From positions 96,284 through 160,283 of the forward strand of contig NZ_WIXL01000007.1 of assembly GCF_010993955.1 (NCBI RefSeq): DNA of 64,000 nucleotides. Direction: 5' to 3'. Positions 36,964 to 46,016 of the stretch are shown here, piece by piece. The position numbers were made by a program, and so were the translations under genes. The notes under the pieces are model-generated. The model made no database searches. It saw only the letters and a program-made list of their open reading frames with translations, and was not told where the DNA came from. The first letter of the stretch is position 1. Every line of letters starts with the position of its first letter. Source of the stretch: Oceanobacillus halotolerans. GTDB taxonomy: Bacteria > Bacillota > Bacilli > Bacillales > Amphibacillaceae.

Positions 36964-37725
36964 TTGTATATCGAAAGAAAAGGATGCTTCTTTCTCAAAT
37001 TGGCCATGTTGAAACGTTCGTTCTATAAAGGTTACACGATTATGATGGTCAACCAAAACCACTGTGGAAGATCGAGTTCCATAATCAGGTGTTTGGATAA
37101 ATAGAGGTGATAATTTCCGTTCCAATTCGATTCCAATTCCTGTTTGTGGCAATTCATCATCCTGCGCTTCTTCTGCATCTGATGTGATTTCAAATAAAGC
37201 ATCTGCATGCAGCTGATCATTGTTTTTCACATAGGTATGCAACATATTTTTTCCCTTTACGACTTTAGGCCATTGCGTATTTAAAAATTGATTACTAAGG
37301 CTGTGAGTACCAGGTGACAAAGTGGTGATCCCCTGTTGAATGTTATTGTAGTACACTAATTGGTCTGGGGTGCCGACAATTACATTAAATCCTACATAGT
37401 TATCCTTGTTTTTGTGAAGTGTTTTAACATAATCTTCTGGTGCATCGTGGCCAGACAAATAATTTCGGACAATCGCACCACGGGATATCTTACCTTTTAT
37501 TGGCTGCTTCGGATTCCGGTAATTGGTTAATGCTGCAAAGCGTCCACTTTTTGTTATTCCGAGCCATGTTCCTTTATGCTCTAAATCACGTCCAGCTAAT
37601 ATGTTTGGCTCATCTTCCCAGAAATGTGCAGGTGCAGTCGGCCGTTTGTAAAATTCATCCCGATTTGCGGCAACAATCAATTTATAAGTTGGATGATCCT
37701 GAAAATGTAGATTAATTAAGCACAT
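36961..37725 (-). CDS. NRDE/TANGO2-family protein
   Basis: A 254-residue protein starting MCLINLHF, so removal of Met exposes Cys-2 as in N-terminal nucleophile hydrolases. AANRDEFYKRPT contains the NRDE motif that names the family. GTWLGITKSGRFAALTNYR is the next conserved block. The relatives include eukaryotic TANGO2 and bacterial proteins of unsettled role (heme trafficking or amide hydrolysis have been proposed). Cytoplasmic, single gene, convergent with the MFS exporter. AAAGGGGAAATAACG precedes ATG 37725. Confidence 0.88.
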   Translation of the reverse strand: MCLINLHFQDHPTYKLIVAANRDEFYKRPTAPAHFWEDEPNILAGRDLEHKGTWLGITKSGRFAALTNYRNPKQPIKGKISRGAIVRNYLSGHDAPEDYVKTLHKNKDNYVGFNVIVGTPDQLVYYNNIQQGITTLSPGTHSLSNQFLNTQWPKVVKGKNMLHTYVKNNDQLHADALFEITSDAEEAQDDELPQTGIGIELERKLSPLFIQTPDYGTRSSTVVLVDHHNRVTFIERTFQHGQFEKEASFSFDIQ

Positions 37726-37816
37726 CGTTATTTCCCCTTTATTTTAATTCATTATTCTTTATTATACATGCAATTCAATCACTTTTGTTGCTTTTTACCA
37801 TATTACTGCTATTAGC

Positions 37817-37978
37817 ATGGATTCAAATTCAGTTATAACAAATCCAGCAAATTTGCCAACAGCATATGTATCCACAACTTTCCAATACGATCCAAGGATA
37901 AAATTTCCTTGGGTCATTTTTAATTTTGACGGAAAATCGACAGTTATCCTAGACGGTGCTCTTATGATTTACGAATAA
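37817..37978 (+). CDS. Possible 53-residue ORF, unknown
   Basis: ATG 37817 to TAA 37978 reads MDSNSVITNPANLPTAYVS then FQYDPRIKFPWVIFNFDG, a composition that looks coding. The frame stays open upstream with a hydrophobic run (ITFVAFYHITAIS) but has no start codon or ribosome site. It may be the 3' remnant of a secreted-protein gene, or chance. It fills most of the 320 bp before cydD, where nothing else is evident. Confidence 0.25.
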   Translation: MDSNSVITNPANLPTAYVSTTFQYDPRIKFPWVIFNFDGKSTVILDGALMIYE

Positions 37979-38045
37979 CGCGGTGATACTGTATACTTAT
38001 GCGAAAGTATTTTTACAATAAGCGATAATGAGAAGGTGTATTGGC

Positions 38046-39776
38046 GTGCAATTAAAGGATTTAGTCATTCGGCAAAAGAGATTGTTATATCCTCTTATTT
38101 TGTTTGCACTATTAACTGGATTAGCAATTGTCATGCAAGCGTATTATATGGTAGCCATTGTTGATCATGTTTTTTTGCAGCAGGAAAGTTTTCAAGCAAT
38201 TATCCCATTGTTAATTGGCTTACTTGTCGTATTACTGCTCCGAGCTGTCTTTCATTTTGTGAATGGGAAAATGGGCATTCAACTAGCCAGTCAAGCAAAA
38301 CAGCATATTCGAGAGAGTCTCATTCGCCATTATACCAAGAATCCAATTCAAGCAGCCTTACAAGGTCAATCTGGACAGCGGGTTAGTCTTGTAATGGATG
38401 TCGTAGATGAACTGGACAGTTATTTTAAAACCTATATTCCACAGGTTATTCAAACTTCTATCATTCCATTAATTATACTGATCGTTGCATTCACACAGCA
38501 TATCTATACAGGTATTATTATCTTGATTACTGCTCCATTCATTCCACTGTTTATGTTCTTAATTGGTAAGAAAACCAATGATAAGTCTGTCGAGAAAATG
38601 GATGAAATGGCTTCGTTTTCGGGGCAGTTTTTAGATACATTGCAAGGGATTATGACCTTGAGGTTATTTGGAAGATCGAAGCAACAGGAAAAGTCAATAG
38701 AAAAGGCGAGTAATGGTTTTAAAGAAGCGACCATGGATGTTTTGAAAGTTGCTTTTACCAATTCATTAATGCTTGAGTTAATATCCATGCTTAGTATGGG
38801 ACTTATAGCACTTGAAGTGGCTATTCGGCTTATTATATTCCAGGATATTTCCTTTTTTACAGCTTTCTTTATGCTGGTGCTTGCGCCTGAATTTTATACA
38901 GCCTTAAAAGAATTAGGGAACGCTTTTCATGCAGGCCGTGGAAGTATGGGAGCAGCCGAAAAAATACAAGCTGAATTAGAGCTGTCTGATGAAGCGGTTA
39001 GTTGGGGAAATCGACAACTGGATACGGCTGTACAGCCTCCAAAACTTAGTCTACAGAATGTATCATTTCAATATCAGGAGGGAGGATTTGCATTACAGCA
39101 GATTCGTGCAGATATTTTGCCCTATCAGCAAGTTGCAATTGTTGGAAAAAGTGGTTCTGGTAAAACGACATTGCTCCAAGTATTAGCTGGAGTTGTGACA
39201 CCAATGGAAGGGGATTATTTCATCAATGATAGACCTCGCTCTATTTATCAGGAAGCAGATTGGTTTGATGCAATAAGTTATATTTCACAAGATCCTTATC
39301 TCTTTTCGGGAACGATTGAAGAAAACATTTCAATTGGGACAACCAGAAAGGCATCTCGCCATGAGGTGCAAAGAGCAGCAGAAAAAGCTGGCATCATGCG
39401 TTTTGTTGTGTCACTAGATCAGGGTCTGGATACGACAATTGGTGAAGGGGGAAGAGGGTTATCAGGAGGCGAAAAACAGCGAATTGCATTAGCAAGAGCG
39501 TTTCTCAAACAGCCATCTGTCGTGTTATTTGATGAACCAACAACAGGCCTTGACCTGGAAACTGAACGTATTTTACAGGTGTCTATAGCAGAACTAGCAA
39601 AAGAAGCAACGATGATCACGGTTGCGCATCGTCTTCATACGATTCAGCAAGCTGATCAGATTATGTTTTTGGAAGATGGGAAACTGTTAGCTGTTGGTAC
39701 ACATTCGGAGTTACTTAAGCAAGTGGGGGCCTATCATAAGATGGTAACAATCCAGCGGGGAGGTGCGATCACGTGA
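38046..39776 (+). CDS. cydD: Thiol-reductant ABC exporter subunit CydD
   Basis: A 576-residue half-transporter: six membrane helices in the first 310 residues, then an ATPase with Walker A GKSGSGKTT, signature LSGGEKQR, and Walker B VVLFDEPTTGLD. CydDC exports cysteine/glutathione, binds heme and is required for assembly of cytochrome bd. The start is GTG 38046, seven bases after AGAAGGTG; ATG 38028 sits before that site. It overlaps cydC by 4 bp (GTGA), implying coupled translation. The oxidase genes cydABS lie just downstream on the opposite strand, unlike the single B. subtilis cydABCD operon. Confidence 0.93.
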   Translation: MQLKDLVIRQKRLLYPLILFALLTGLAIVMQAYYMVAIVDHVFLQQESFQAIIPLLIGLLVVLLLRAVFHFVNGKMGIQLASQAKQHIRESLIRHYTKNPIQAALQGQSGQRVSLVMDVVDELDSYFKTYIPQVIQTSIIPLIILIVAFTQHIYTGIIILITAPFIPLFMFLIGKKTNDKSVEKMDEMASFSGQFLDTLQGIMTLRLFGRSKQQEKSIEKASNGFKEATMDVLKVAFTNSLMLELISMLSMGLIALEVAIRLIIFQDISFFTAFFMLVLAPEFYTALKELGNAFHAGRGSMGAAEKIQAELELSDEAVSWGNRQLDTAVQPPKLSLQNVSFQYQEGGFALQQIRADILPYQQVAIVGKSGSGKTTLLQVLAGVVTPMEGDYFINDRPRSIYQEADWFDAISYISQDPYLFSGTIEENISIGTTRKASRHEVQRAAEKAGIMRFVVSLDQGLDTTIGEGGRGLSGGEKQRIALARAFLKQPSVVLFDEPTTGLDLETERILQVSIAELAKEATMITVAHRLHTIQQADQIMFLEDGKLLAVGTHSELLKQVGAYHKMVTIQRGGAIT

Positions 39777-41506
39777 AGGAACTTTTATATGTCATAAGTT
39801 TAGTCATGACCGAGAAGAAGGATATTTTGCTTTCCATTCTTTTTGGTGTCGTTACAGGTCTTGCTGCTGTTGGATTGTTCGCCTCAAGTGGGTATTTAAT
39901 TTCCAAGGCAGCATTAGCACCCCCTTTATATACGTTGACTATTGTCATTGCCAGTGTAAAGCTATTGGGAATGACTCGAGCGTTTAGTCGTTATGGAGAA
40001 CGTTATTTCTCCCATCGTGCAACCTTTAGTCTCTTAAGTCATATTCGCGTTTACTTTTACAAGCGGCTGGAGCCGTTAGCTGCTACCATTTTTCAACGTT
40101 ATCGAAGTGGAGATTTATTAGCACGAATTGTCGGCGATGTGGAAACACTGCAGAATTTCTTCTTACGTGTTTTATATCCACCAATTGTGTTAGTGATCGT
40201 TTTCTTAAGTACGATTTTCTTTACTGCTTACTTCTCAGTTGCTATTGCGTTCATATTATTGATTGGAATGGTCTTGACATCGTTTGTCATTCCAGTATTT
40301 TTTGCTTGGAGACAGCGGAAAGTGGACCAGCATGTACGGAAGAGTCGAGGAAATCTGTCTACAGAGGTAACTGAGTTCTTATATGGTTTTCGTGATTTAA
40401 AGTTATATCAGCAATTAGGGCAAAAGAAAAAGCAATTGATGCGTATGTCAGATGGCTATATTCAAGAACAGGAAAAAGAAAGTACCCAGCATATCTTGGG
40501 GGAGTCTGTAAATCAGTTAGTTTCATTTCTTGTGTCGTGGTTTGTCATTGCACTAGGAGCTTTTTATGTAGCGGAAGGACAATTGGATGGCATCTTCTTG
40601 GCAATGTTAGTTATGATCTCGTTAACAGTATTTGAAAATACAGGTGCAATGGCTGTTTTGCCGAGCCACCTAGAAGATAGTCGCCAAGCTGCAACCCGAT
40701 TGTTTTCCGTAGTGGAAAAAGAACCTTTACAAGAGGGAGTGGATGAACGAGAAGAAAGGAAATCTATTTTTGCGGATGGTGAGGGGATAGAAGTGAAAAT
40801 GGAAAATGTCTCATTTTCGTATCCAAATGATCCACGTCCAACCATTGATCATGTTAGTGTAACCATACCACCTGGATCAAAAACAGCAATTGTAGGACCA
40901 AGTGGTTCCGGTAAATCAACCTTATTGTATTTGCTGCTGCAGATGTATTCCCCGACAGAAGGAGCAATTTTTTTCAATAAGCAAAATATAGACAGGATAC
41001 AAGAAGAGACATTATGGTCTCATACGAATGTCGTTCTCCAAAAGAATCATTTCTTTTATGGAACCGTACGGGAGAATTTGCTACTTGCAAATGAGCGCGC
41101 AAGTGACGATGAGATGAAACGTATATTAAACAAAGTGGAGCTTGAGTATGTAGGGTTAGATGATGCTGTTCTAGAGAAAGGTGAAAATTTATCCGGTGGA
41201 GAAAAGCAGAGGCTAGCGATAGCAAGGGTGCTATTACGAAAGGCCAGTCTTTGGTTATTGGATGAGCCAACCTCTTCCATTGATGCAGTAACAGAGCAGA
41301 CAGTTTTTCAGCATTTCCGAGAAGCTGCAAATGAAAACACACTCGTATTGGTCAGTCATCGATTAACTAGTCTGGAGCAGATGGATCAAATTATTGTGAT
41401 GGAGCAGGGACGGATCGTTGAACAAGGGTCGTATAAAACGTTAATGACCAAAAAAGGATATTTATATGAATTGAAACAAATCGAAAAAGATGTCTTTACC
41501 ATGTAA
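39773..41506 (+). CDS. cydC: Thiol-reductant ABC exporter subunit CydC
   Basis: A 577-residue partner half-transporter with the same plan: membrane domain, then Walker A GPSGSGKST, signature LSGGEKQRLAIAR, Walker B LWLLDEPTSSID. The early GLFASSGYLISKAALAP segment and MTRAFSRYGERYFSHRATF are characteristic of CydC. GTG 39773 overlaps the cydD stop. Forms the heterodimeric transporter in the cytoplasmic membrane that keeps the outside reduced enough for bd oxidase maturation. A strong terminator follows directly. Confidence 0.93.
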   Translation: MKELLYVISLVMTEKKDILLSILFGVVTGLAAVGLFASSGYLISKAALAPPLYTLTIVIASVKLLGMTRAFSRYGERYFSHRATFSLLSHIRVYFYKRLEPLAATIFQRYRSGDLLARIVGDVETLQNFFLRVLYPPIVLVIVFLSTIFFTAYFSVAIAFILLIGMVLTSFVIPVFFAWRQRKVDQHVRKSRGNLSTEVTEFLYGFRDLKLYQQLGQKKKQLMRMSDGYIQEQEKESTQHILGESVNQLVSFLVSWFVIALGAFYVAEGQLDGIFLAMLVMISLTVFENTGAMAVLPSHLEDSRQAATRLFSVVEKEPLQEGVDEREERKSIFADGEGIEVKMENVSFSYPNDPRPTIDHVSVTIPPGSKTAIVGPSGSGKSTLLYLLLQMYSPTEGAIFFNKQNIDRIQEETLWSHTNVVLQKNHFFYGTVRENLLLANERASDDEMKRILNKVELEYVGLDDAVLEKGENLSGGEKQRLAIARVLLRKASLWLLDEPTSSIDAVTEQTVFQHFREAANENTLVLVSHRLTSLEQMDQIIVMEQGRIVEQGSYKTLMTKKGYLYELKQIEKDVFTM

Positions 41507-41547
41507 AAAGAAGCGAGCAGATTTCAAGTGCTTGCTTCTTTTTATTT
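41505..41547 (+). terminator. Terminator of cydDC
   Basis: Fifteen-bp stem AAAAAGAAGCGAGCA / TGCTTGCTTCTTTTT (one wobble), starting in the cydC stop codon. Confidence 0.88.
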
Positions 41548-41576
41548 CGACAAATTTCGGGTGGTGACAGGCACCT
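41548..41576 (+). repeat. 29-bp repeat bracketing cydABS, left copy
   Basis: Starts CGACAAATTTCGGGTGGTGA and ends CAGGCACCT. It matches 27 of 29 bases, in inverted orientation, with 44207-44235 upstream of cydA. Its right end overlaps two bases of the cydS stop codon. The motif GGTGACAGGCACC is one I recall as a frequent short repeat in Bacillus genomes. Confidence 0.8.
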
Positions 41577-41652
41577 ATGCGATGCGGAAGGCGATGATGA
41601 TGGCAGCGATTAAGACCAGTATTGGAGCGATAAATATTAGGAAATCATTCAT
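41575..41652 (-). CDS. cydS: Cytochrome bd small subunit CydS
   Basis: A 25-residue hydrophobic peptide, MNDFLIFIAPILVLIAAII then IAFRIA, forming one membrane helix. The first eight codon-sized bases overlap the end of cydB, and GGTGGGAG provides the ribosome site. This matches the CydS subunits that cap the bd oxidase of Geobacillus and other Bacillaceae, encoded right after cydB and often missed in annotation. It is shorter than the roughly 33 residues I recall for Geobacillus CydS: the TAG stop lies in the edge of a repeated sequence, so a repeat insertion may have trimmed the C-terminal tail. Confidence 0.8.
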   Translation of the reverse strand: MNDFLIFIAPILVLIAAIIIAFRIA

Positions 41653-42685
41653 TCTGGCTCCCACCTTTCGTTTCAGACAATCCCTTTACATAATCTTTAT
41701 CAAACAGGAACAGACGTAACACTAAATAAAGAGAAGGTATCAGTAATAGAAACCCTGCTAAGAACGCTATAATTAACGATATGGCCATTGTTTCATTTGT
41801 GAACCCATCATAAATCGTTAAATGGGGGTACAGTAAATACGGATAATGGGAAATCCCATAGCCGTAAAACGCAAATGCAAATTGGCCAACTAACAGTCCA
41901 AATGCAATCCCATAATGACGTCGTTTCCATATGAGCCAAACGGTACCGATAAATAATAGAAAGGAGATGCCGAACATCCATCCGACATTCATGAGCTGCT
42001 CAAAATGTGCTTCATTATGAAAGCGCAACTCATAAATAATCCCACCTGCTGTAATAATGGTTGGTAACGACCAGAATAAAGCGTATTTTCGCAGCAGATT
42101 GGCTGCATGTTTATCCCCAGCTTGGTTGGCATACCATGTAAGAAAGACAGCTGATATATATAGGACAGCAGTGACACTTAATACAACGATGCTCCATGTT
42201 AAAGGACTTGTGAATAAAGCCCAGTAATCTAAAACAGGAGCACCATCTACCATGGTTATAAATCCGCCTTCTGAAATGGTTAAAACAACGGATAAGGAAG
42301 CTGGCAGGAATAATCCAGATAATCCATACATAAAGGCATATCCACGATGGCCCTTTGAACCATATGTTTCAAAAGCGTAGTAGGAGCCGCGAATAGCCAG
42401 CAAGATGATGGCAATACTGACAGGGACTAGTAAGGTTGTTCCATAGTAAAATGCGGTTTTAGGAAAAAAGCCTACAATACCCACAAAAAAGAATACGAGA
42501 AATACGTTGGTAATTTCCCAGACAGGTGATAGATAGCGCTGAATAATTTTTGTTAGGATATGTTTTTTTCCAGTAAACGAACTATAGGCATTAAAAAATC
42601 CTGCACCAAAATCAATGGATGCGACAATGACATAACCAAATAAAAATGTCCAGAGTACCGAGATTCCTATAATTTCAAGGCTCAT
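41645..42685 (-). CDS. cydB: Cytochrome bd-type quinol oxidase subunit II
   Basis: A 346-residue integral membrane protein with about nine helices. It opens IIGISVLWTFLFGYVIVASID and continues FGAGFF, matching CydB's conserved first helix, and contains LVPVSIAIILLAIRGSYYAFE. Together with CydA it forms the quinol:O2 reductase that works at low oxygen. ATG 42685 overlaps the cydA stop (ATGA) and its own end overlaps cydS, giving a tightly coupled cydABS operon. It resembles the YthB type of Bacillus rather than E. coli CydB (inference from the short CydA partner). Confidence 0.93.
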   Translation of the reverse strand: MSLEIIGISVLWTFLFGYVIVASIDFGAGFFNAYSSFTGKKHILTKIIQRYLSPVWEITNVFLVFFFVGIVGFFPKTAFYYGTTLLVPVSIAIILLAIRGSYYAFETYGSKGHRGYAFMYGLSGLFLPASLSVVLTISEGGFITMVDGAPVLDYWALFTSPLTWSIVVLSVTAVLYISAVFLTWYANQAGDKHAANLLRKYALFWSLPTIITAGGIIYELRFHNEAHFEQLMNVGWMFGISFLLFIGTVWLIWKRRHYGIAFGLLVGQFAFAFYGYGISHYPYLLYPHLTIYDGFTNETMAISLIIAFLAGFLLLIPSLYLVLRLFLFDKDYVKGLSETKGGSQNE

Positions 42686-44019
42686 TTGGCTCCACCACCT
42701 TGTTTGGCAAGTTCTTTTTCCACGGGATGATGGCGAAACATTCGTGTCAAAATCACAACTGTACCAATTCCAAGAATCGCATAAAGACCAGCGAACAGAA
42801 TAAACATTATCCCGACGTGATCACTAGTTGTAGCAGCCTCACTTGTCGTCATGATTCCACGAAGAATCCATGGCTGACGCCCAAATTCTGTCATCCACCA
42901 GCCAGCTTCAATTGCAAGGAGTGATAATGGTCCGCCTAGAACGAGAAGCCAGCGAAATGGTTTGGTTTGAATAAATGACCAATTTCGTTTTACGCCAATC
43001 CAATAGAATAAGGACAAGCCAATCATAAACATCCCAATCATTACCATAAGATCGAAAAGATAATGGATAAATAGGGGAGGAGTTTCTTCTTCAGGAAACT
43101 CGTTCAGCCCAATTACCTCTCTTGATGGATTTCCGTGTGCCAATATACTTAATGCGGATGGGATTTCTATTGCATACCTAGTTTCATACTCTTCGTTTAA
43201 TATCCCAAACAAAATGAGTGGTGCATGTTCTTCTGTTTCAAAATGCCATTCAGCAGCAGCGAGTTTTTCAGGCTGGTATTCTGCTAAGTATTTTCCAGAA
43301 AAATCACCTATTATTACGGTTGCTATAGAAAAAACAAGCCCGACTTTCATTGTTAAAAAGAGTGCTTTTTTATGGTAATCGTGATTCGAACCTTTAACTA
43401 AACGGAATGCTGCAATGGAAGCAAGCACAAACGCTGATGTCATAAACGCTGTTGATATAACATGTGCAATTTTTGTTGGAGTGGCTGGGTTAAACATGGC
43501 GGCTAAAGGATTGACATTGACCAATTCTCCATTCACCATTTCAAACCCTTGTGGTGCGTTCATAAAAGCGTTAACGGTTGTGATGAAAAATGCAGACATC
43601 GCTGCACCAATAGCAACGGGAATCAATAGCATTAAATGCTTGCGCTGATCTTCAAATCGATCCCATGTATATAAATAAATTCCAAGGAAAATAGCTTCAA
43701 AAAAGAATGCAAAGACTTCCATAAATAATGGGAGTGCAATGACGTTCCCTGCCAGTTCCATAAAATTCGGCCATAAGAGGGATAATTGCAGTGCTATCGC
43801 TGTACCTGTTACTACCCCGACAGCAACGGTTACAACAAATCCACGTGCCCACCGTCTTGCTAAAAGAATATAATGCTGGTCGTTCTTCTTGATGCCTACC
43901 CATTGCGCAATCATTATCATAAGGGGTACTCCAACACCAATCGTGGCGTAAATGATATGAAATGACAGGGTGAGCAAGGTCAACATCCGACTGCTAATTA
44001 CCGGGTCGTCAAAAAACAC
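42682..44019 (-). CDS. cydA: Cytochrome bd-type quinol oxidase subunit I
   Basis: A 445-residue membrane protein carrying the hemes. His in SFHIIYATIGVG (residue 21) is the conserved first-helix ligand; GRQPWI marks the end of the quinol loop. The loop lacks the long insertion of E. coli CydA, so it belongs to the short-Q-loop (YthA/CIO-like) group. I start at GTG 44019, 9 bases after AAGGAG; the longer frame to 44082 would run through that site and add a non-family extension. First gene of cydABS. The promoter region holds TATAGT on the minus strand with a weak -35; no clear Rex box was recognised. Confidence 0.92.
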   Translation of the reverse strand: MFFDDPVISSRMLTLLTLSFHIIYATIGVGVPLMIMIAQWVGIKKNDQHYILLARRWARGFVVTVAVGVVTGTAIALQLSLLWPNFMELAGNVIALPLFMEVFAFFFEAIFLGIYLYTWDRFEDQRKHLMLLIPVAIGAAMSAFFITTVNAFMNAPQGFEMVNGELVNVNPLAAMFNPATPTKIAHVISTAFMTSAFVLASIAAFRLVKGSNHDYHKKALFLTMKVGLVFSIATVIIGDFSGKYLAEYQPEKLAAAEWHFETEEHAPLILFGILNEEYETRYAIEIPSALSILAHGNPSREVIGLNEFPEEETPPLFIHYLFDLMVMIGMFMIGLSLFYWIGVKRNWSFIQTKPFRWLLVLGGPLSLLAIEAGWWMTEFGRQPWILRGIMTTSEAATTSDHVGIMFILFAGLYAILGIGTVVILTRMFRHHPVEKELAKQGGGAK

Positions 44020-44468
44020 ATGCCATCTCTCCTTTATATGAACTAACATTGATTCCTTGAATAATCCTGGAATCGATGGCATAGTGATATCCGCTAGGTA
44101 CTTGAAAAGTCTGTAATATGAGTTTTCACTATAACCATCTTATTAACCTATTTTAACCTCGAACACCCTCCCTGGCACCCCAATCTTATGACAATTTTAT
44201 AACAAAAGGTGCCTGTCACTACCCGAATTTTGTCGGCAGGGTGTAAATCTATAATGGGACTATGTATGTCTTCAGTGTTTATTCGTCATATTCATTACAT
44301 CTACAAACCAATTTCTTTTCGCATGAAGTGGAATGTGATAGTATGAATTATTGTGTATCAAAATCCTAGTCATCAACTACGATTATATTTTGTCATAATA
44401 AGTGTTTTCTGGGGTATCGATAAAATGAGTATATTTTAAGGTGATTTAATAGAAAGAAGGAAAAAAAG
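44020..44468. other. Intergenic region between cydA and MFS copy 2
   Basis: 449 bp with divergent genes at both ends. It contains the right 29-bp repeat and presumably both promoters. No further gene, terminator or convincing operator was found. Confidence 0.4.
44207..44235 (-). repeat. 29-bp repeat bracketing cydABS, right copy
   Basis: Reverse complement of the 41548 repeat with two mismatches (AGGTGCCTGTCACTACCC and on). It stands about 190 bp upstream of the cydA start. Confidence 0.8.
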
Positions 44469-45902
44469 ATGGTTAATCAACAGACACAAGAACAAACAGA
44501 CCCTACCACTGTTAATCGTGGACCACTCATGATGGTGTTAATTTCAGGAGCTTTTGTGGCAATTCTCAACCAAACACTGTTAGGTACGGCATTACCGCCT
44601 ATTATGGAAGATTTGAATTTAGATGAGAATACGGTCCAATGGTTACAATCTATCTTCATGCTTGTAAATGGAATTATGATACCTATCACGGCATTCTTAA
44701 TCGAACGGTTTACAACAAGGGGATTATTTCTTAGTGCGATGAGTTTCTTTGCGATTGGGACGCTAATATGTGCCCTATCCCCAAATTTCTCCTTTTTAAT
44801 GGTAGGAAGAGTCGCACAAGCAGCTGGCGCAGGAATTATGCTGCCATTGATGCAGACCATTTTATTTTTGGTTTATCCAATTGAAAAACGAGGAACAGCT
44901 ATGGGGATGTTTGGATTAGTCATTGCGTTTGCACCAGCAATTGGACCAAGTTTATCTGGGTATCTGGTGGATCAATTCCCGTGGCGTAGTTTATTTTATA
45001 TTGTCTTACCGATCGCAATAATAGATATTATTGTTGCTTATTTCATTTTAAAAAATGTTACAAAACAAACCTTTCCAAAAGTGGATGTTATTTCCATTAT
45101 CTTGTCTACCTTAGGGTTTGGTGGATTATTATATGGCTTCAGTTCAGCTGGTGGAACTGGTTGGGGAAGTACACCTGTTATTGCATCGTTAATTGTCGGT
45201 GCTATTACACTTATTTTATTTATTAACCGACAGCTAAAATTAGATCATCCAATACTAGAATTTCGGATATTTAAATATACGATATTTACATTAACGACTG
45301 CACTTGGTATGGTTGTGTTTATCGCGATGATTGGTGGTGCGGTAATCCTTCCATTATTAATGCAAAACATGCTTGGGTTCTCTGCATTAGAATCAGGACT
45401 TGCTTTACTACCAGGTGCCATTTTGATGGGGTTAATGAATCCAATTACAGGAAGACTATTTGATAAATTTGGTGCAAGATGGCTGGCTATTATTGGGTTA
45501 ACCATTGTTGTAATTACAACGTTTCTATTTACGGTCATTAGTATTGAAACAACCTTTGCATATATTGCTACGGTAAATGCAGTTCGTATGCTAGGGGTTG
45601 CGATGGTTATGATGCCAGTAACCACAGCAGGATTAAATCAGCTTCCATCTAATTTAATGCCACATGGTACAGCAATGAACAATACGATGCGACAAATTGC
45701 TGGTGCAGTAGGAACTGCGCTATTAGTAACCGTTATGACAAATAATGCGATTCCAGATGAAGGAGTTAGTGGCGCGATCCATGGTGTGAATGTGTCCTTT
45801 ATTGTTGCAGGTGTAGCAGCCATCATTGGATTGATATTAGCATTTTTTGTTAAAAACTCTCGACCTGGGGTTGACGATATTAAGTCCATAACTACGAAAT
45901 AA
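44469..45902 (+). CDS. DHA2-family MFS multidrug exporter, copy 2
   Basis: A 477-residue, 14-helix transporter closely similar throughout to the 35462 gene (shared LNQTLLGTALPPIM, FAPAIGPSLSGYLVDQ, and the C-terminal MVMMPVTTAGLNQL block). AAGAAGG precedes ATG 44469. Unlike copy 1 it has no TetR partner. The nitroreductase gene follows after a terminator, so it is probably a single transcription unit. Duplication within 10 kb suggests local gene amplification with later divergence. The drug spectrum is unknown. Confidence 0.9.
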   Translation: MVNQQTQEQTDPTTVNRGPLMMVLISGAFVAILNQTLLGTALPPIMEDLNLDENTVQWLQSIFMLVNGIMIPITAFLIERFTTRGLFLSAMSFFAIGTLICALSPNFSFLMVGRVAQAAGAGIMLPLMQTILFLVYPIEKRGTAMGMFGLVIAFAPAIGPSLSGYLVDQFPWRSLFYIVLPIAIIDIIVAYFILKNVTKQTFPKVDVISIILSTLGFGGLLYGFSSAGGTGWGSTPVIASLIVGAITLILFINRQLKLDHPILEFRIFKYTIFTLTTALGMVVFIAMIGGAVILPLLMQNMLGFSALESGLALLPGAILMGLMNPITGRLFDKFGARWLAIIGLTIVVITTFLFTVISIETTFAYIATVNAVRMLGVAMVMMPVTTAGLNQLPSNLMPHGTAMNNTMRQIAGAVGTALLVTVMTNNAIPDEGVSGAIHGVNVSFIVAGVAAIIGLILAFFVKNSRPGVDDIKSITTK

Positions 45903-45911
45903 ACAGTATCT

Positions 45912-45947
45912 TAAACGGCTACATTATTGTAGTCGTTTTTCGTTTTT
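45912..45947 (+). terminator. Terminator of MFS copy 2
   Basis: AAACGGCTACA / TGTAGTCGTTT stem (one wobble) with TTTCGTTTTT tail. Confidence 0.8.
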
Positions 45948-46016
45948 CTATTCAAAGTAAACACATTGGAATAATTTGTTATTAGTGATAAACTTTATAT
46001 GAAAGGGAGCGATAGA

